DNA of 64,000 nt from Baylisascaris procyonis. Its lineage: Eukaryota > Nematoda > Chromadorea > Rhabditida > Ascarididae. Below are positions 39,401-50,300 of the stretch, in pieces. A program made the translations under genes and the position numbers. Numbering within the stretch: the first letter of the stretch is position 1; each line of letters opens with the position of its first letter. The DNA lies in assembly GCA_037389465.1 (NCBI GenBank), contig JAZARR010000214.1:1860001-1924000 (forward strand). The letters are read 5' to 3'. Below the pieces are notes generated by a model. It saw nothing but the letters and a program-made list of their open reading frames with translations, made no database searches and had not been told where the DNA came from.

Positions 39401-40886
39401 TCGATGTGCAGGTAGATATACTATTAGCTCAACTTCACACTATTTTTCTTTTATTTTTCAGGATCCATCCGATCTTTGATCTGGTTTCTTTTATTTTTTC
39501 AGGATCTACTCGGAGTGTGGTTTCGATCACAGTGGTACTTCGAATAATTATTATAATTTCAGCTGAATGAGTTTATTCATCACTTTGGGCAGTCGAATAA
39601 TCTGCTCTTGCTTTCTCTCAAAGATCACTTTTCAATCGCGCACTGAGAAAGATGCAGTCAGATATCGTTTAATGAGTAATGTCTAATAAAATGCAATATC
39701 TCACCATTCATGATTTGTAGCGATATTTTTTTTTTTTTTTGAATATGAGTTAGTGGTATCTCATAAGTTTCTAATATAAATTGATTTTGCCAATTCGTGA
39801 TTCTCCTGTCTTAATGATAGCCGTCCTCTAGAAATGAGTTGGATAAGAAAGAGATTTCCTTGAAGGTGTTGGCAGGTAATCCGTTCTTGAACGTCGCACT
39901 CTACGGAATACTACGTCTGTGGGTGCCGCTGTTTATCGTGCTTCTCGAGGCGAATGCGAAATGGTTCGGCCGTCGCACACTCTTCATTTTCTCTCAAGGT
40001 AACATCATATTGTCAACTTTAAAATCTCACATCATGCGAAGGATGTTTTCAAATTTGTTGAGATCATTAGGTGATATTCATATTTAACGTAATCACATGT
40101 CAAGAAAACGAAATTATGCGATTCTTTTGAAAAGGAAGTATCGGAGTGAAGAGCTTCATTAATGGCAAAAGAATGAACCATTTGCCGTCGAGCTTGCTCT
40201 GTTGTAAATTCTTTTGAGAACCTTCGTGAAACAGGAACCTTTCAAGGTGGAAGAATTAATTTCAAATTTATATTTTTTGCGACTTGTCTCAACAGTAATC
40301 TTCTAAATTAGCATTGCCATCTAACGTATATTTAAGGATTCACAGTGATGTGCTTCTCATCTGTGGTGCTGCTGTCGTTATTTCCATCGATTCATTCGTT
40401 GACTATCTTGAGAACATGCTTAGCGATGCTCGGAGGAGTCGTCAATTCGTCTATATTCTTCACCGTTTATAAACAGTATGTTATGGGTAAGGGATTAATG
40501 ACCCATTCTCTTCTTGCTAATCACTTCTTGTCTGAAGCATTCCTTATCTAAAGCAAGAATGATCACTCCTTATTTGGAGCAGGAAATACATCAACGAAAT
40601 CAACAGTTTAATTAGTAAAATTTAAGAACTCTACCCGACAGTGATTCGTGCCTTGGCTGTGGGTGCATTCGGTGTGGTTGAACGGCTCGGTGGTGCGATT
40701 GCTCCTCAACTTGTCACCATCAATCGCTGGGCATGGCCAGAATCAGCGGTCGCCGTTACAACGACCATTGTCTTCATCTCTCTCATATCAGGATGGGCTA
40801 TTTTGCCCGAAACCCGCAACAGCTCGATTCCTGACGTCCTTGAGCTGAACGGGCAGAAAAGCTCTTCGAAGAGTTGCACCAAATAA
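33228..40886 (+). CDS. SLC22/OCT-like organic-ion MFS transporter (8 exons)
   Basis: Exons 33228-33425, 37240-37427, 37818-38034, 38434-38675, 39288-39411, ~39866-39998, 40337-40486 and 40627-40886 join in phase to about 503 codons, the usual SLC22 length. Visible hallmarks: TM1 at residues 29-53, a Cys-containing extracellular loop with an NVT glycosylation site, MFS motif A GHIADYYGRK (121-130) between TM2 and TM3, ESPRWL (236-241) after TM6, GRR (358-360) after TM8, ELYPTVIRA before TM11, and a terminal PETR. These mark the SLC22 organic cation/anion/carnitine transporter family in the plasma membrane; the substrate cannot be told. The start at 33228 follows a TTTCAG acceptor; an in-frame upstream ATG at 33204 lies before that acceptor. 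Oddities: exon 4 has no AG acceptor and the exon 6 acceptor is ambiguous. Either sequence errors, alternative splicing or early decay could explain this. Confidence 0.88.
33426..37239 (+). other. SLC22-like intron 1 (3.8 kb)
   Basis: No exon that improves the transporter model was found here: exon 1 and exon 2 join in phase inside the large extracellular loop. Short minus-strand open frames (34764-35003, 35388-35669, 35764-35952, 36768-36962) have no supporting splice or motif evidence. Confidence 0.6.
37240..37427 (+). CDS. SLC22-like exon 2
   Basis: Preceded by CTATTTCAG. Encodes the rest of the Cys-containing extracellular loop, TM2 and the first part of MFS motif A. Ends GGCAG|GTTTGT in phase 2; the split Arg codon is completed by exon 3. 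Confidence 0.9.
37818..38034 (+). CDS. SLC22-like exon 3
   Basis: Preceded by TTTTGCTAG. Completes the GRK of motif A, then TM3, TM4 and TM5, with an Ala-Cys-Glu-Thr-Ala-Gly-Lys-Lys-Tyr-Arg loop. Ends TTACAG|GTTGTT in phase 0. Confidence 0.9.
38434..38675 (+). CDS. SLC22-like exon 4 (abnormal acceptor)
   Basis: Family sequence resumes exactly at GTG GCC TCA (residues VASLCAYLTGSWRGY), in the phase left by exon 3, but the preceding bases are TTATTTCAT, not TTATTTCAG. Upstream the frame hits a TAA at 38413-38415, and no AG lies between that stop and the conserved residues. Encodes TM6 and ESPRWL. Ends GAGCATAG|GTGCGC in phase 2. Confidence 0.75.
39288..39411 (+). CDS. SLC22-like exon 5
   Basis: Preceded by CACCTTCAG. 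Its first base completes the split Arg codon of exon 4. Encodes the end of the central loop and TM7. Ends GTGCAG|GTAGAT in phase 0. Confidence 0.88.
39866..39998 (+). CDS. SLC22-like exon 6 (start uncertain)
   Basis: Encodes AGNPFLN and TM8 followed by WFGRRTL. Ends TCTCAAG|GTAACA. The best-looking acceptor, CCTCTAG ending at 39831, is out of phase with exon 5 and leads to a stop. Phase-compatible AG sites are at 39847, 39853 and 39865; the last (TTCCTTGAAG) was chosen. The start could be up to 18 nt earlier. Confidence 0.75.
40337..40486 (+). CDS. SLC22-like exon 7
   Basis: Preceded by ATATTTAAG. Its first two bases complete a Gly codon with exon 6. Encodes TM9 and TM10 and ends TTATGG|GTAAGG in phase 1, a strong donor. 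Confidence 0.88.
40627..40886 (+). CDS. SLC22-like exon 8 (terminal)
   Basis: Preceded by AAATTTAAG. The split Glu codon begins the conserved ELYPTVIRA, followed by TM11, TM12 and LPETR. A hydrophilic Ser/Lys-rich tail ends in TAA at 40884-40886. Confidence 0.92.
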
Positions 40887-40895
40887 TGATGATAC

Positions 40896-40901
40896 AATAA
40901 A
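40896..40901 (+). terminator. Poly(A) signal AATAAA
   Basis: Canonical AATAAA starts 10 nt after the SLC22-like stop codon, giving a very short 3' UTR, as is common in nematodes. Confidence 0.75.
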
Positions 40902-41387
40902 GGTCTTTCATACTCTTCCACCTAGAATGGCATTTTTCGCCGTTTCGGCCATCGACCATAATCCCGCCAAACCTTTGATTTGTCTTCACATTTAAAAGCT
41001 TATTAGGCGTAGACCATCAATCTCTTTGCATATCATATGCTCCATGTTTACCATAACATCTTGAAAACCTTCGTCGTGAAAATTTTAGTGCAGAATCTAG
41101 TGTTTCCTAAATGGATGGATACTGTATATATCAACTGAATCTGTTAATTTCTTGGAGAGTCTAGAAGCTTTAAATCTCGATGTCTTCTCAAACAACATCC
41201 CGCTCCTCGCATTGCTTTTGCACCGTTTTTTAAAATAGTTTCTCTGCCATCAACCACGAATGCTTACCAAAATATGCACTTTTTAGCGCATGAGCATACA
41301 TTTGCAATTTCCAGCTTCAATTTTTTTTCGTTTTTACATGACCCGAAATAATGAAGGTAGACACTTATGCATGTAAAGCGCAAATGA
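40902..41387. other. Convergent intergenic spacer
   Basis: About 490 bp between the poly(A) signals of two genes that run towards each other. Nothing else recognised. Confidence 0.6.
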
Positions 41388-41393
41388 TTTATT
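41388..41393 (-). terminator. Poly(A) signal AATAAA (minus strand)
   Basis: TTTATT on the plus strand reads AATAAA on the minus strand, 39 nt after the stop codon of the four-TM gene. Confidence 0.65.
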
Positions 41394-41432
41394 GATAAAT
41401 GAGCATTATGTGATGCAAGTGCATATGAATAA

Positions 41433-41662
41433 TTATTTAAGGGTGTTATAGCCAGGGGGTCCACTCACAATATCTAATTCCTCGACACTTGTACCGTAGA
41501 CACTGCTTGCAGTTTGAAAGACTCCCTCGAGATTGAACGAGAATGAGTTCTCTCTATCTTTGAGAAATTCACGGAAACGATAGATCACTTCAAAAAACCA
41601 CAATTGTAGAAGCAACGTCGCGCATAAAGCCAGAATAAATAACACCGTGAACGCTTGCAGCT
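41433..41662 (-). CDS. Four-TM protein exon 4 (terminal)
   Basis: Acceptor AAACTTTCAG (minus strand) before AGCTGCAAGC. The first two bases complete a Glu codon. Encodes TM4 and the whole cytosolic tail to TAA. Confidence 0.88.
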
Positions 41663-44600
41663 CTGAAAGTTTTTACATATTGAATAACATAAGGATTTGT
41701 AACGCCATTTTGTAATTATATATACAGGAGTACTATATGACGTGCTATTCATATGGCTTATCATTTTGAAATCGTCCACAAATACTTAATCAACCTAACA
41801 GACAATTTCATAAAAGATTTCAGACGGTGAGATAACTTTACTGGTAGATCCCTTTTCATCTAAGTAAAAGAGAGATCAAGAAAGGGGAGATGGAAACCCA
41901 TGAACGCTTGAAAATATCTCCTCGATACATGGAACACTCATATTTGCGACATTCGATTAGACTGAGTTCAGTTAATTTCAGTCAAAAGTTGAAAATAGAG
42001 GCTAGAGAGAGAAAGAATTACACATACACAATTATTTGAGTGTTCCATGCTTGTTTTTATATATTTAAAGCATTATTACTTTAAGAAAAGCATAAAATGA
42101 AAGCGGTTATAGATAAATCAATTCTCAGTGGTGAATCAGCATTATTACTCTGAGAAAGAATTTCAATGTTTTTATCTAAAAAGATACCTTTCCGCTAATC
42201 CAAAACCAGGTAAAACCTTGCAGAAATCAGGTTTTGGAAAAAAAGATACTAACCGCTGACAATGTACGGATTCTCAGCCACGTTCACATTAATGGCTCCA
42301 AAATCCTCGGCAAGGCGCAAGAGCATTTTCTCGGATAAAGCGATTCCAATGATGAATACGAAGAGCGAAATCGCCGACATTGCAATCGATGCAGCCTGTG
42401 GGAATCTATTCGACATTGACTATTTTGTCTACTTGCTTCGAGTATTTTATGCTTTGTTAATTCATCAACTAGAAGTGCTGCCAAGATATGTGGCATACCG
42501 ATCAAATTATTCAAAATTTTAATCATCAACTAAACAATCCAAAATACCCTCCATAAGCATCGGCACCGTGCAGCGCTTAGCGAATGCGCTTAACAGAAGA
42601 TTGACAGTTTACGCATATATGATTCAAATGCGCCTGCGTAATCCCTATTGCACATGTTATATGCCTACGTTTTAACTGATGACCATTCAGCACCGCTATC
42701 GCCAAAAGTGACGCCGAAGATGTTTTTCGCAACGACTACTCTCATGTTGAGTCCGAATCATTTACGAATGCAAAATTTAAGCGCACAAGCCTTCCAAAAT
42801 TTCATCAATATCAGTGAAAATAAGAAAATCTGCTCTCTACCAATATCGGTGTAAGGTTACACCGTGGTCAGCAGGATAAAACATTGCAAAAATACGAAAT
42901 ATTTATGTAACCGATGTAATTGCAACCTCGTCTAATGCCGATTAACAAATTGAACAAAGATTCTATTACTATTACAAAGAAACAGTTTTGTATGCTCCTT
43001 TTTTCACATTTCATTTCTTGTACACACTGAAATTCATTTCTATTCGGATTGGTCTGTTTGTGTGTTCGAATGTATGCCTCTATGTATTATGTATGTGAGA
43101 AATAGACAAATAGTTTTGAAACATTTTGCAAAGGCACAGCCAACGCAACGTGTAAAGAGTACAAGAAAATAAAGAAATAGATTTAATTTGCGTAGAGCAT
43201 CGATTCAAGAACTAGCTTGCCGTTTGCTTATGAAATATTCAACATTTTCTTAATGAATATACCCGTTTTATACTATAAATCTCCTTTAGAATTAATTATT
43301 TTATGAGGAAATATGGCACCATGTATACCCTTTACTAGAATGAAAGAACATGGTCTAAATGTTCGTGAACTTCTGATCTCGAAGCATTGTTCTCTGACTT
43401 CAGGTCCCAACCTAAAACGATTTGAAGAGTCTCAAAAGCTTTTTGAATACGATATAGGAAATGATATTTCCTACCATTACTCAGAATCACACAGGCAACT
43501 AATTGAATGGACGTTCAATAAAGTTTAAAGTTGAACAAGTCGGATTTTCTATGCATATTAAAGAGTAGCACCTGACCAAACGTGATCACTTTCGATAAGC
43601 GCTCGAAAGTGGTCAGGGTCATTGCACAATGTGGCATATAAAGTGGCAATGAAGAATTTACTACGCAGCTAAGAAAGTCACCCGCAACTGTACGAGAAGC
43701 CCAACAAAGGCTGCATACAGGCACTATGTTGCTTGAGGTAGTAGCCTGGATAATTTCAATCACATCTGCAATAGTATATTTTTTATACTACTTTCTGACA
43801 TATGGTTAAACAGCAGTTTTTGATGCTTGCTGATACGCAATAGACAGAGGAGTGGTTTTTCGTAGGGTAATGCTTTTATCGAAGTAGTTTACAATAAGCC
43901 AGGCTTTTCCACATATCTTCTACTTCCTAGCTGTTCTTAAGATTCATAAATAAATTTCTAAAAAGCAAATTTAACTCAGCCTGTGGAACAAAATAATTTC
44001 TATTATTTCACATAATTCTATTGTTCTCATCTATCTTACGATTTTCCTTTCTCCGCTGATTAGCAACACCGCATCAGCAATCAGCATTGTGAAACGACTG
44101 AAGCCGAATAATAAGACCGTTTGCTGGTATATTGGGAAAGAGGCATTAAAGCTTTCAAGGTGCTATTGCCAAGCAGACAATCAGGTGCTCAAAAGAGATC
44201 AGTACTCCGGAAATGACATCCTCCGGTTAGATGGCTTATTCAAAGTAGAATATCGAAAGGGGCAGACTCGTAGCTGCGCTTTGCTGATGAAAGAAGAGTT
44301 AAATATCAAACAACCGGAATCGGTGACCACTAACCGTAATGCCCTCGTTAAATTTCGGAGCATCGAAGAAAAATCTACAATCTGCATGGGCAATTTTCAT
44401 CCTGGACCTGGCGTTCAACTAAACAGGCCGTGCTTCTTCATTCTACACTTGGTCTTGGCTTTTATTTCTGAGGTCTGTTATTTAATGTGCTTCTCCGAGG
44501 AAGGTCCTTATTTCATATTCTGCTTTAAGTCTATCAATATCCCATTCAGCTATGACCTTGATATTACTTTTTAATTCTTCTGCATCAGCTCAAATTGTTC

Positions 44601-46974
44601 TTAATCGGTCTTCTATGGATTTGCTATTGCTTTGGGAATAAAAGTATTCTACTGGTTAAGAAAGGTCCCACGCTGATCTTGTGACAAATACACTTTAAGG
44701 TAATTTTATTTGAAGATCGGAACTCCCGTCAAGCTATCCTTACCGACCAAAAAATATCGATCGGCCAGGTTTTTTATTGCAATTGAAATTCGGTTTTCAA
44801 TGAACGCCTTCGGTTTATAATTACTGTTATTTGACGATTTGTAATGACTGATCGATATTTTTGTAATAGTTACTGTTACTGGTTCTTAAGAGCATGCAGT
44901 GGATACAATTGATTGGCGCTCAAGAACAAGGTTCCTGCCGCAGCTGTAACTGAGAGTCCAGAGCAAAATGTTTTAATTATGCAACCATCGACATACGGTA
45001 GATGCCGACTCATAGAGGCTTACTCTCTAAACTCAAGAAGCAAGTAACAGGTAAAGGGTATACTGCAAAACACTTGAATATGAAACAAAGATTTATGGAA
45101 AGCACATAATTGCAAGGTTGAGGTTGACCTTGTGCGTCAAGCACTTACGAAGACAGACTTCCACAAGGTTAGAACTTCAACTTGGAGTGATTTAAAATAC
45201 TCAGCGAGAAACTAACAGAGATCAACTATCTACCTACGAAACCTTTCGAGTTGCAGAGGCTGACTTCTTTACCTTAGAGAGCAGTAAAGGGAATTGCAGT
45301 AAAGTTAACATTTAAAGATAGCTTAAAAGCCATTTGGCTCCAGCCACTTGTGTTTTTGTTTATGCGTGTTCATTGCTTATACCATTGATCGAATCGCAAA
45401 AGTCATTACATGAATGATACCAGTTTGAACTTGGGATAGATTCAGTCAAAGTAACCTGAAAAAGAAGATACGGGAGCATATAGACGCGCTTCTCCTTGAA
45501 GACACCGTAGACGAGGCATCCGAAGATGGCGCTCGCGAATGCAAATGATATCCACGAGTAGAAGGCGATCGTAATGCCACGAGCCGTTGCATAGACGACA
45601 TTGCAAAATGCTGCCGCGATGCAAACCAACGAAACCACGCGTGCCGCAATCTGCAATTCAATACTATATCGATGCCAGTCCTATCTAAGATGCAATAAAC
45701 AAGCCTTGACAGTACTTCATGTTGTGTATTGCTACAATAAAATTCATTGTTTCCCAATATCATTAATCTGCATATTGCGGCTTGAAACGTCTCTCTCCAT
45801 TGACACATTTTAATAATGTACGTCAAGTCTGCGCAACAAAATATTAGTAAGCGATGTGGCACGATGGCAAGTATTCCAAATCAAATACAGCGATAGTCCA
45901 TTTATACGTATAGGGAGACGTTTAATAATAGCTACCATTGGCATGCGTGGTGAAAGATGGCGCAAATGAGGTGTTATGGCAGAGGTTGGGGGAGGGGGGG
46001 GAAGGGGGAAACGAGGTGCGACCATCAGAAAGCTCATTTGGAATAACGTGCTAGAATTGGACGCTGTTGTAAGAGGAAAGCGAGAGCAAGGTGGTAGACT
46101 CTGTTTCTCCAAACAAGGAAACTTGACAGCTAGAGGTATTGGTCTCTGACAATGTTGTCTACGAGGTGGGCGTTTTAGATATAAAAATGGTCCTTATGGA
46201 TCGCAGATTGCATTTTAATAGTTTATTTTAGGTTGATGATGATGATGACACTTGCAGATTTATTTAATTTCATCCCTAACAGTCAATTATGCTCTTTAAT
46301 ATCCTCTGTAGGCCTCAATGGAGGCATAGTGGAGTCTAAAAACTCGCTTATTTTTCTTTGTCTGCATGTTTCCTAATCGTGAAAATATGTGCATTTCATT
46401 TCTTTGAAATCGTTTGTCTAAGAAGATTAATTGCTGAATTTCGTTCGATATTTTTTTACATCAAGTCGATGCCAATGTAACTTTAAACGAATTGCTCTCC
46501 TTCAAAGTATCCGAATGCAGTCCGTGACTGGGTATTTACTCTGCAAAAGGTTTTTCATTGCAAAATGATGCCCGACTGGATAGTATGGAGATAAGCAAAT
46601 GTCTTATTGTGACCATATGGAGAATGGCGTCAGAAGAGTTGACACGAACTGCGCTTTTGCATGTCGTTCATTTAGCCAATCACTTTTGCAAGCTACGGAA
46701 AAAGAAGAGAACATAAAAAGCGATGCCCTTACCCATCAATCAGCCTAACCGCTTGGCAAATCGTATATAAAGGATTCGTTTCTATGTAAATTGGCCAACG
46801 GAGAGAGCACGCATTTTTAGCAGCTTCAACATCTTCTAGACAATCTAATTTCTTTCAGGGTTGCTAGTTCAACGTGAATTATGGTATAACAGACCTATGC
46901 GTTTATAATGTGTCCGTTAGGCCTCTTGAATTTCAGCTGCTCCAGAGGTAAATATACAGGACAGGTAGGGAAAA

Positions 46975-47050
<76 letters not shown>

Positions 47051-47301
47051 ACGACGTCAACAAAATGCGTTCTTGCAAGTTCGTGAGAGCCTATAAAAAA
47101 AAGAGAAGCTCCGAACAAACCTTTATGTGCACGCTACCACAGCAGACATGATATTTAGCGTCATTCTGATCAAACGTCGTCGAGTTGATTTGTGCCGCCA
47201 TTCTAAAATACTTTTCTCTCAGTAAAAGACTGTTTTTAACATGGACTCACCATTCCAAATACTATTTCTAGTGTCCACTCCTGATATTTAAGCATGAACA
47301 T
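41433..47301 (-). CDS. Four-TM membrane protein with PPxY/YxxPhi tail (4 exons)
   Basis: Exons 47301-47251, 45650-45456, 42395-42254 and 41662-41433 (transcript order) join in phase to 205 codons plus stop. Four hydrophobic segments lie at about residues 12-38, 46-68, 74-102 and 131-157. The cytosolic tail (158-205) begins RFREFLKDRE and ends GPPGYNTLK. PPGY is a PPxY motif known to bind WW-domain ubiquitin ligases, and YNTL fits the YxxPhi endosomal/lysosomal sorting signal, so the two overlap on one Tyr. The small size, four TMs and tail recall LAPTM4/5-like lysosomal proteins or nematode tetraspan families, but I see no sequence motif that proves homology. Location in the endolysosomal membrane is inference. 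Exon 1 is predicted only from splice sites and phase. A 3-kb intron holds an antisense open frame. Confidence 0.8.
42199..42238. repeat. 9-bp inverted repeat in intron
   Basis: TCCAAAACC (42199-42207) and GGTTTTGGA (42230-42238) form a perfect hairpin stem with a 22-nt loop, 15 bp past the exon 3 donor on the minus strand. Probably incidental. Confidence 0.6.
42254..42395 (-). CDS. Four-TM protein exon 3
   Basis: Acceptor TTCCCACAG, donor GTCAGCG|GTTAGT, phase 0 to 1. Encodes the second half of TM3 and a loop (LRLAEDFGAINVNVAENPY) before TM4. The frame is open only in this phase, which joins both neighbours. Confidence 0.88.
44089..44574 (+). other. Uncharacterised 161-codon ORF in intron
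   Basis: A plus-strand open frame lies inside the third-kb intron of the minus-strand four-TM gene. It opens at a GTG codon inside a longer readable stretch, so the true start is unknown. The first two thirds are hydrophilic (for example LFKVEYRKGQTRSC), and a hydrophobic stretch (FILHLVLAFISEVCYLMCF) lies near the end. One of the longest non-repetitive frames in the window, but no family, splice partner or poly(A) signal was recognised. Could be a nested gene, a mobile-element remnant, or chance. Confidence 0.25.
45456..45650 (-). CDS. Four-TM protein exon 2
   Basis: Acceptor TGAATTGCAG, donor TTTTTCAG|GTTACT, both phase 0, 65 codons. Encodes most of TM1, TM2 (ISFAFASAIFGCLVYGVF) and the start of TM3 (YMLPYLLFQ). 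Confidence 0.88.
46977..47046. repeat. (AT)n microsatellite, 35 units
   Basis: An uninterrupted 70-bp AT tract in the first intron of the four-TM gene. Produces spurious Tyr-Ile frames on both strands. Confidence 0.98.
47251..47301 (-). CDS. Four-TM protein exon 1 (predicted)
   Basis: Seventeen codons, MFMLKYQEWTLEIVFGM, ending ATG|GTGAGT, a strong donor, in the phase 0 needed by exon 2. A good acceptor GGTTTTCTTTAG ends at minus-strand base 47316, 14 nt before the ATG, and may be an SL trans-splice site. The joined sequence gives a plausible amphipathic lead-in to TM1. No other Met exon with matching phase was found nearby. Confidence 0.55.
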
Positions 47302-47316
47302 TTGCGAAAGACGCTC

Positions 47317-50300
47317 TAAAGAAAACCTAATCGAATAGCAATCACGAAGTTCAGTTTAGTCACTGCTATCATCAGCAACCGCTGCAAATTGCATATTCTG
47401 CAATTTCTGCAATTCTGCTTTTGAATATTCTGTCACCCAGCCGAATCCTGCAAAGTCGCATGCAAAAAATTATTTTTTCATATCATATTTGGTAGATGTC
47501 ACTCAGTTCATGTAGTCAATCGATATCTAGCCCACTTCTCTGATAACTACAAATCTTTCATTTGCCTCTGCGCTTTTTTCTTCGTATCCTCGTTAAAACG
47601 AACTACGCTACTTCTGCATCGGTCAGGTCACAATATGCGGCTTTCTCGTTGAAGTGGCTAACACAGAGCATTGCAGAAGGCTCACATTCACTACAAAAAA
47701 AGATCTACCGAACGTTTGAACAAAACTGTAGAAAAATTCGTTTTTGCTAGCTCATGTTATATGACATTTAACACCTTTTCCGACAAAACAGACCTTCTTT
47801 ATAAATCAAATCCGCAACGTGAGAACCGGTTTCATGCCTTTTTGTGAACTTACGCTACATTTTCAAACCACATGTAATGGCATCATGTCGGCACTCAGAT
47901 GTGTGTCTGTTTCTCTATGTGTAAAGCAGCTGCAACTCGGGAACGAATAAAGCTGGAGCTAGGAAGTTTGTCTATATGACCTCTACTACAAGCCGAGACC
48001 AAATTTTAGGTTGATCAGTTAATTTGAAAAAGAGTTGCAAACACTTAAGAGCGCCAAAAGTCCTCAAGCGAAAAGGCATGCCACAAGCCGTCATTTTCTA
48101 AAACTGCTTAAAATTGCGATTCTCGTTGGATCGGTCGGTTCCTAAAAACTTGCAGAACGACCGACGGTGGATTAGAAACCTTGCTCAACGGAGACCAAAA
48201 AATGCCCTTCAGAGAGTGATGGGTTGATCGAACGCAGTGCAGATGCTCTTTTCATTATAAAAAAAAGTATCGATGGGTGAAAATCTCTGCATAGCAGCTG
48301 GTATGGCATCAACGGAGTTATAGAAGACGAGGGTTATTTTCGGACTGCTTGATAGAGGCAACAACATCGCGACGCAATGGGTTACAGCGAATTCTGTTGA
48401 GGTGACAATAGGGGATCAGACGCCAATTTTGTAGGATTTGGTTTTGAAGAACCATTACTGTATTTTTTCACGCGCTTATAGTGCTATGTAACATTTCCAT
48501 CACGACGAAGCAAAAATGCATCAACTGAGTATATATAAGCATACAGACTTAAAAGTAAGAAAGAGATGGCCAGCCTGTGAAAGGTAGGAATGCCTGATAG
48601 GCAATGAGTATTGGAGCCGACGAAAGCCCTATGCCACGTATGTGAGCATCAACGTGTTTCGTTACGGAGTCGACTAGCGGCATCCAACGCAGCTGCTGCT
48701 TCAGCAAACATTTGCTCTATGTCGCATGAATCATTCTAGAAGCACTTTTATATTCACGCTCAATTTACCACGCTCTTCGTAGTCGTGTATGGAAAAGGCA
48801 AAACCGGCCACACGTTCTCTAACTAGAAAACACTACGTTACTGCAGTTTAATCGCACATGTGCAACATTTTATCCCCTCGAATATTTTGGAATTTTCGAC
48901 AGGTGGGCCATAACCACATGGTAGATGAGTACCGTGCGAATGGAAATTTTAGGAATTTCATCGAAAACTCGCTCGAAAACACAGAACCTTCAACTCCTTC
49001 GGCACATTCTTCGTTCAAAATAACGTCGATTATTCGCCGCTCACTCAAATAAGACCGCTTCAAGCAGTCTTATTGTCCAAATGTCGCTTTCATTACGTAG
49101 AAAATGAAGAATCATCCCAGATAAGTTTGCATAATATGTGCTCTTTTTGCATTCCACTCATTCCACTAACCTGCATAAGGTATTGACAAATAGTAAGTAT
49201 GCGAAAAAGCATTTATATTTGATGGAGTCCGCCACTGCCAGAAATCTTCCATAAATGCTTCGCTTTTTTCAGAACTCGACCAGTATCAAATGCACGCAAG
49301 TTCTTCCCACCTCAAAACGCCCATGACTTCTCTCAAAGTTGGTTAGTCAGCGCGAAAAACGGTATAGGTGGTGCCTATTAAATCTATAAAAATTAGTAAC
49401 TCTAGCCTCAGTGGATCCCAAATTGCTGGGCAGACCAACTGACAGAGAGATAGATACACACGCAAACGCATCCATACGTAGCAAAGATATAGCTATAATG
49501 AAGTCTTGCAAAGCTTATTTGCCAAAACACCCAAAAAAGCTCACTAATTTTGAATCACTTTTATTTCGGTCATGGTAGTCAGTGGTTTTTTGGCCCAATT
49601 TTTAAAATACATGCAGTTTTGAGACATTTTTGGGGTCACATGCCATTTCACCTCAAAAAACTTTTTAAATGGAAAGTTATACCAATTAAATTGGTATTAA
49701 GCAAAGAAAGCGTGCACAGCTAAAGGGTGAGACTGGTGCGAATTTAGCACAAGATCAGGTCGAGCGATAGCGATATTCTCTCAATTTCTAGGCCACCTTC
49801 ATTTTACAAAAATATCAATTTCGACTTGACCTTTGTCGTCTATAGCCAAGCTAGCACTACTGAAATAAGAAAAGAAGGTTGTCTGGATATGCTCTGTCCA
49901 TTAAAGATTTTTTCGTGTTATTTACTTCAAAGAGACGAGAATAATACAAGACTGCGAGGAATGAAACCGTGTAGCCAAGAAGATGATTAGCCAAGAAGTT
50001 CCCAGTGACATGCACTGCACATCTATTTCATCTTCGAATTTTCCAAACTTCTCATGTTATTACTCTAAACGTTTCAGAATGATGCCTTCTCCGCCAAGAA
50101 CCTAGCAATTCGGTTGGTTGGAGTGTCGAACTTCCGACTTATCTAAGTTCGGACGGCGCATCGAAGATCTTTACTTCATCATTAGCGGATGCAGTGAAGA
50201 TCTATGAAACATCTTGATGTCCAATTATACCAAATTGATCGCTAATTCCTCCAGTTAGCAAGTTTTAATAACACCTTCACAGTTCTAGATAGCAAACGGA

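Noticed and set aside
45446..45862. 138-codon minus-strand frame over four-TM exon 2
   Set aside because: A shadow frame; the correct phase is set by both neighbouring exons and the TM pattern.
46908..47118. Frames around the second microsatellite
   Set aside because: Consist mostly of the (AT)n tract.
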